The notes beneath the pieces were generated by a model. That model was not told where the DNA came from, did not search any database, and worked only from the letters and a program-made list of their open reading frames with translations. From Agelaius tricolor (lineage: Eukaryota; Chordata; Aves; Passeriformes; Icteridae): a stretch of DNA of 64,000 nt. Below, one piece after another: positions 57,210 through 64,000 of this stretch. Within the stretch, counting starts at the first letter, position 1. Every line of letters begins with the position of its first letter. Location of the stretch: positions 3,534,001-3,598,000 of the forward strand of contig JALJCS010000018.1 in the NCBI GenBank assembly GCA_023055355.1, written 5' to 3'. A program made the position numbers and the translations under genes.

Positions 57210-57285
57210 ATAAGAAATAACAAGCTGTGGGCTGCATTAATCTCAGGCCCTTTGGGGGGCAAATAGGGAGCTGTGACAGGCACCA

Positions 57286-57840
57286 TACACAGAATCACAG
57301 ACCGGTTGAGGCTGGAAGAGATTTTTTCCACATTTCCTGCTCCACCAGCTCACCCAGAGTCAGCTGCCCAGGCCTGTGTCCAGTCAGGGTTTGAGTATCT
57401 TCAGGGATGGCAGTACCACAACTTCTTTGGGTAACCTCTGCCAGTGTTTTGCCCCTCCCAAAGCAAAAATTTGTCTTCTTGTATTCAAACTGGCATTTCT
57501 TCTCTCAAAGTTTGCATACAGATTCATACTGTGTAGGCCTTCTATCAAACCCTGAAAACTCTTTACAAATCCATTTCCCACACAAACTGGATTTGCTAAT
57601 TTTTAATTTGGGCCCTTTGCCTCATTTACTATTTTAGGCCCATTGCCTCCTGTCCTGAGCACTGCTGAGAAGAGTCCAACTCCCTCTTTTTCACTCCCAT
57701 CCACTGGGTATTTATACACATGGATGAGGTCCCCCTGAGCCTTCTCCTCTCCAGGGTGGACAGTTCCATCTCCCTCATCCCTTCCTCACATGATAGATGC
57801 TCTGGTGCAGTAAAGATCTTTATGCCCATAAAGACCCATA
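57286..57840 (-). mobile_element. CR1 LINE 3' region, minus orientation
   Basis: The plus strand shows the reverse complement of CR1: 'acagaatcacagaccggttg' at the 3' end, 'tcagggatggcagtaccaca', 'ttgggtaacctctgccagtg' and 'gaggtccccctgagccttct' then 'cctctccagggtggacag'. About 550 bp are kept. The copy is diverged, with a partial internal repetition of 'gccc(t/a)ttgcctc' near 57612 and 57638. No intact coding remains. Confidence 0.9.
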
Positions 57841-58369
57841 GCTGGGTGTTTTTCTACCTGGCATGGACATTTGACCTTCCCTGCAGGGCTCAGGAGTGGA
57901 GGCTCACTGAGGTGAGTGACTGCTACCCACACATCTCTGGGGGTGCCATTCCTCCTCCTACTGCAGATCAGGAGATCCCCCTTCACTTGAACCATGGAAG
58001 TTTCCAGATGTGCCAGGAGAGGTCAGGATGCTTGGCATGTGCTGTGGCCTGGCACCTATTTAGTGGCCTCAGTGGAGTGGAGATGTGTTGGGTCCAACCC
58101 TGGCAGTGCCCTGCTGCCCTGCAGCGCTGACCCACCCACAGAACAGGGCCCTTGTTCAGCTCCTCCACAGGAAATCTGTGCCTCTGGCCACCCCACGTAG
58201 GGACTCACTGACATTGTGGTGTGGTCACAGGAGCACAGGCCCTGAGGTGGCGCCCATGGCCCCACCCAGCTCAGAACTCACTCCCCTGTTCCTGCTCAGT
58301 GACATGAACAGGTGTCCAAAAACCCCAGCTGAACTCAACAGGAGAGGGATCTGTTACAGTGAGTCAATC

Positions 58370-58464
58370 CTATTGAGATGGAGAGGTTGGAACGAACTGA
58401 TCTGGTTGGAACTTGATGATTTTTAGTGTCTCTTCCAACCCAAACCATTCTATGATTCTATGAA
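58370..58464 (+). mobile_element. CR1 LINE 3' tail
   Basis: The sequence 'agtgtctcttccaacccaaa' is followed by 'ccattctatgattctatga', the CR1 3' end with its terminal octamer repeats nearly intact. It is heavily 5'-truncated; the left edge is uncertain. Confidence 0.88.
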
Positions 58465-61089
58465 TGCCCAGAGCTGTGAGAGAACTGCCCAGCCCTCACA
58501 GTGCTGCCCATGCTGGAGGCCAGGCTAAGCACACCCACAGCCTGGGCTTCTCCTGCTCCAACCCCCCCAGGATGCCCATTGCCCTGGAGCTGACCCAGCT
58601 GTGTCACAGGCCACCCCAAACATTCATTCCATGTCCTGTGGGACCTCCAGACACACCAGAGGGCTCAGCACTCCACCCTGAATGAAGGCATCTCAGCACT
58701 GGTTTCCCAGAAGGTTAAAGGCTGAAGGACCCTACCCTCCTGCCCATGTCACCCAAGAGCAATGTGCAAAGGAGGTGTTAGACCTGGGATAAAGGTGGTG
58801 ATTTGGGTGATAAAAGTCCTGATTTGGGTGACATTTGCCTTTGGACACATCATGTCCCACTTCTGTGCAGCCCCCAGCCTCACTGGACGAAGGCAGCAGG
58901 GCAGCTCTCCACTCTCATGTTCCTCCTGGGCCATGCCCCAGCTCCCCATTGCCTTTGGTCCATCTCAGCTCCTCCAGTGGCTCCTGGAGCAAGGTGAGAT
59001 GGACAGGAATGGGCAGAGAACACCCCACCCCTTGGAAGGGACACGTGTGGATGATCATCAAGGCTGATCCCTGGGGAAACCAGACACATGGAAGAGAGAG
59101 ATTGGGTGCTTTTGTCTTCCCAAAGCAGCCCCATCTCCCTGCCTGGCTCTCCTCAGGATCTGTGAGCTCCACTCGTGGAGAAGCCCCCCCAAGGCTGGCA
59201 CAGCAGCATCTGCACTACAAGCAGGTGCAGCTCTTGGGTCTCCATGCACAACAACCATGTGGTCACACCTCAGGGTGTGCTCAATGCAGCTGATCCCCAC
59301 CAGGAATCTCTCTGGGTCCCTTGAGGGAGAGAGGAGCTGTGGATTTGCCCTGCACAGGGGGATATTTCCCTGCTCCATGGTTTGCAGGGATCTGTGATAT
59401 TCTGCATCTGCTGAGACACCACTAGCTCTGAGCCATGGCAGCCTCAGGATTCTTTGTGGTGCTTTTTTTGTTAAACGTGCCCCTTGATTCCCATAATTGT
59501 GTTCTATATTTAGAGGCAGTTACGCTACTTCAATTTTCTCTCCAATTGCCTCTGAAGGGAGCCTGCATCTCTCTCTTTTTTCCCTGGCTGGTTTATTTTT
59601 AGACTCCTCATTTCCAGCCGTGCGTGCTCCTAGGGCTTTGCCGTAAATATTTTACAGCAATTTTCACAGGTGGGGGAGCCACCAGAGCCTCCTGACAGCT
59701 CTCCTCTGCGTGCATGGTGCCTTTAGTGCCCTTCCCAGAGGATAAGGAGTTGCTTTCCTGACACAGATGGGTGGCACAAGCAGTGTTGGATCCTGGTTTT
59801 GGGGTCACAAAGTCTCCCCCACAAAGAAGTCCCTCTAAAATGAACGTGGTTGTGTCCAGGACAAGTGGCCTGGCAGGGAGGTCAGGCTGAACCACCACTG
59901 CCAAGTAAGGTTGTGTGAGACTCAAAGCAGTTGTGGTGCCCGCTGGAGGGGCTGGCACAGGCTGGGGATGTGCAGAAAGTGCATCTGAGTAACTCCAGGA
60001 GGAGAAAAGGATGTGGCTTCCTGATTCCTCTGAGACGCTGCTCTTCTCTCTTAGTGGTGGGTGCCTGAGTCCTTGACCTCCAAGGAGGGAGAAAAGGGAT
60101 GATAAAACTCCTTTTCTTCCAAGTCAGAAGCTGAGGCTGTGGATTGCTCTAACAAGGCATTTTTGGCTCTCCCCTCATGTAGGTAAGATGCTCTCAACAC
60201 ATTTTCATGTACCTGTGCACCTGGATCAGGACTTGTGCATGAGGCAAACTGCAGGTACTCAGCAAGAGCAAGTTCAATACTCTGAGCTGTCTCACCAAGT
60301 GTTGTCTGACACCAGCTGCCACCCCTTCCACATCCATTGGGTGTTCAGTCTCACGGCTCTGAGTCTCTTTCCTGCTGCCCAGAGGAGACTTTGCAGATCT
60401 TTCTTTTCTCTGCAAGTTACTCCCGGCTGAGGATGGCAGACTGGCACCTTCAGCCAGGGGGCTGAGCTGCTCTTGGTGGCAGCTCAAACCTCAAACACAC
60501 TGGAGATGTCACTGCCACTGGAAGGGATGCTCAGAAAGGGAAGACTGAAATACAAAATATTACCTGGGATTTTGGAGACAAGGAGTTGGGCCCAGCTTTC
60601 CCCTGGACTTCCATTGCAAGAGTCTCAGCACCAGACACTTCATGTGAGTAGGAGCATCTTGGGGTGCAGGAATGTCTGTACAGTACCTGGCACAAAAGCA
60701 AGGATGCCTTGGAGGAACAGCCACAGACTCCTCTGGGAACCTTGTGAGAACATCTCCAGTCACAATGCAGGGCTTGGTACCTTTCTGCTCCCATAAATCT
60801 CTAGGCTGTGTGTGGACAGACACACCTGGCATGCACCAGGCAGAGGGAAGAGTTACTTGAATGTGCTCCCAAAGCAGCCCATCTATCCACACCTGCTCCA
60901 GAGCCATCCATGGGCATGGGTGGGCTGGTACCCACTTGTGGAAGGGAATCCATGTTTTCTGGTGCTGTCCATAGGATCCTGGCTTTTCTGCATCAGGTGC
61001 TGGTGCATATCTGAATCAGCCTGGCCTTCTGGTGCTGTGAAATCTGGGATCAATCCAGCACGTGGTGGAACGATGCTTCAGACTAATTC

Positions 61090-62576
61090 TCTTTACCAAC
61101 AGATTCAGTTTTATTGTTATTCTTTTTTTACATGATTCTTAGTGCATCATTTCAAATAAACTATCAAACTGTACAAAGAAACAGAGATAAAAGAAGAGGC
61201 GATAAAGTTGAGAAGAGGTTTTTAGTGTCATGAACCATCATGGAAAACAGTAGTCCATAGGCTCTCAAACATTGAAGGTCCAAATAAATCTTATTTTGTT
61301 TGTTTAAAAAATGCTGCAAAATATAAACAATAAATGACTGTAATTAGCAGCTACAAGATCCTTCAAAACTGGAACTTGATTACTGTGAACGCACCTAGGG
61401 GAAAGAAAAGCAATCTGAGATAAAAGATCAAACAAAACAGTGAAATAAATAAAGTGTGGGAGGACAGTCGTGGCATTGAAATGCAGAGGAATCACTTCAG
61501 CACAACAGTAAATCATTGGACCACAGACAGCAGAAAGGAAGAGAAACACAATTCCCACTTAAAAGAGTACAGCATGTGCATTGCAGGATGGAGGAATACA
61601 GCAGGGACGGGCAGGGGGATCACTCCTGCACACAAAGGTTCCACTGGAGCTTGCACACAGCTCCAGTTGTGCCTTGAACCCAGAGTGGTGGATCCCCTGG
61701 CAGCCAAACTGGCAGCCACTGGGGCAGTTTGTCTGAATAAGCAGGAATGGGAGAGCGATGTTTCACAGCAAAGCCAGGTGGGATTTCCATTCGAGTAAAA
61801 AAAGGAGAAAAAAGGAAAAAAAAAGATACACAGCTATTCCATTTTTTCAGAACATCCTGGTGGGCTGGTCAGACCCTCCACATCCCTAGTGTCTTCCCCA
61901 GGCAGCTTGCCTTCACTTGCACACTGAGGTTAAAAACCCAGGTTAAAGTTTCCTTATATATATATATTTATTTATATATATTCATATGTATATATATATA
62001 TATATATATAAAGGGTAAGGTGACAGAGGACCCTTCAGGCTTCTCCTGCCATGGGCAGGTGACATTCCCACGTGGCTGTGCTGAAGGTGACCAGCTCTCA
62101 ACACCCGTCCTGTCACGCCGTGCTCCTCGTGGGGCAGGGACGTGCCCCTACCACCCTGTGCCCTTCTCTGGGAGTGCTGGTGGTGCCACAGGCATCGTCT
62201 CAGCTCATTTCCTGCACTGCCAGGGACCATGAACCGCTGGGGATCCAGGGAGGGAAGGAGAGAAACAGGGCTGGTGGAGGAAAGAGCGACCCAGCCCTTG
62301 AAGAACCAGCATATCCCTTTGTTGTGCAGGCTGCAGCAGGAGGGAAAGAAAAGCCACTGGTGCAGTTGGGAATGAAGAAGAGATGATGCTGAAATGCCAG
62401 AGCATTGTCAGAGAGTGTCAACTAAAGCTTCTTTGATTTCTTTCACTAGAGCAATCCCCACGTCAGACATGTCTACAGTTTTGCTCTTATAATTTCCTAA
62501 GTAAAATTGTGCTCATCAATCTAAGTCCAGGAGCGCAGAGCATCGCCGGTTCATCCCCCCGTGCACACGTTCCTTG
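61090..62576 (-). other. PSD2: PSD2 3' UTR
   Basis: The minus strand downstream of the PSD2 stop runs about 1.5 kb to an AATAAA (plus-strand tttatt at 61110-61115), so cleavage would be near 61090. Inside are an A-rich run (61799-61826) and a (TA)n tract (61955-62012). The end is inferred from the signal only. Confidence 0.6.
61955..62012. repeat. (TA)n microsatellite in the PSD2 3' UTR
   Basis: A run of TATATA with interruptions (tttattta, ttcatatg) covers about 55 bp, the longest perfect stretch being about 24 bp on the right. It is likely length-polymorphic. Confidence 0.9.

Positions 62577-64000
<1,424 letters not shown>

Larger units (their letters stand above)
55504..57230 (+). other. 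NRG2: NRG2 3' UTR
   Basis: The UTR starts after the TAG and probably ends near 57230, after the distal AATAAA at 57204-57209. Earlier AATAAA hexamers stand at 55614, 55664, 55829 and 57051. Uninterrupted A-runs at about 55590-55606 and 55788-55807 are encoded in the genome. A CpG-rich island sits at about 56400-56880 inside the UTR. The sequence around 57100-57200 (attgtctgaatgtcagaact, then ttgactgtttaacacttgaa) looks like a preserved UTR end. The exact cleavage site is inferred. Confidence 0.75.
57231..61089. other. Intergenic region between convergent NRG2 and PSD2
   Basis: About 3.9 kb with a minus-orientation CR1 (57286-57840) and a plus-orientation CR1 tail (58370-58464). The remaining sequence, 58465-61089, shows no exon, RNA gene or further repeat that I can support. 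Confidence 0.7.

Overview
The window is vertebrate genomic DNA, most likely from a songbird. Coding sequence is split into short exons with GT-AG introns, and most of the window is non-coding. Dispersed repeats are chicken-repeat 1 (CR1) LINE fragments and solo-type endogenous-retrovirus LTRs of a kind common in passerines. No bacterial or viral genome organisation is present.

The main gene is NRG2 (pro-neuregulin-2) on the + strand, seen from the second half of its Ig-like domain to its 3' end. Exons in order: Ig-C 10950-11068; a candidate unannotated 66-nt cassette exon 14723-14788; EGF N-terminal half 25072-25192; two alternative EGF C-terminal exons, alpha-type 34267-34343 and beta-type 34595-34653; a 24-nt juxtamembrane microexon 42944-42967; transmembrane exon 47299-47401; cytoplasmic exons 48292-48415, 49682-49809 and 52655-52879; last exon 54846-55503 with the stop. 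The 3' UTR probably reaches about 57230. Intron phases agree at every junction. The alpha form without the cassette gives 517 codons plus stop within the window. The first exons (signal region, first half of the Ig domain) lie upstream of position 1.

At the right end, on the - strand, sits the last coding exon of a PSD-family ArfGEF gene, very probably PSD2 (62577-62783), with its 3' UTR running down to about 61090. NRG2 and PSD2 are convergent neighbours in mammals too, which supports both calls. About 3.9 kb separates the two 3' ends and holds two oppositely oriented CR1 fragments.

The introns hold two large minisatellites (12195-12870, about 14-15 bp unit; 34988-35600, 34 bp unit with a 4-unit higher-order period), a local direct duplication (17838-18353 and 20505-21473), several CR1 pieces and at least three LTRs. 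One LTR (52163-52544) has a perfect 6-bp target duplication and ends about 110 bp from an NRG2 splice acceptor. A second LTR with a primer-binding-site-like sequence (54178-54618) lies about 230 bp before the last exon. The points of most interest concern splice architecture: the cassette exon between Ig and EGF, frame-enforced exclusion of the alpha and beta exons, the microexon, and possible read-through secreted ends.
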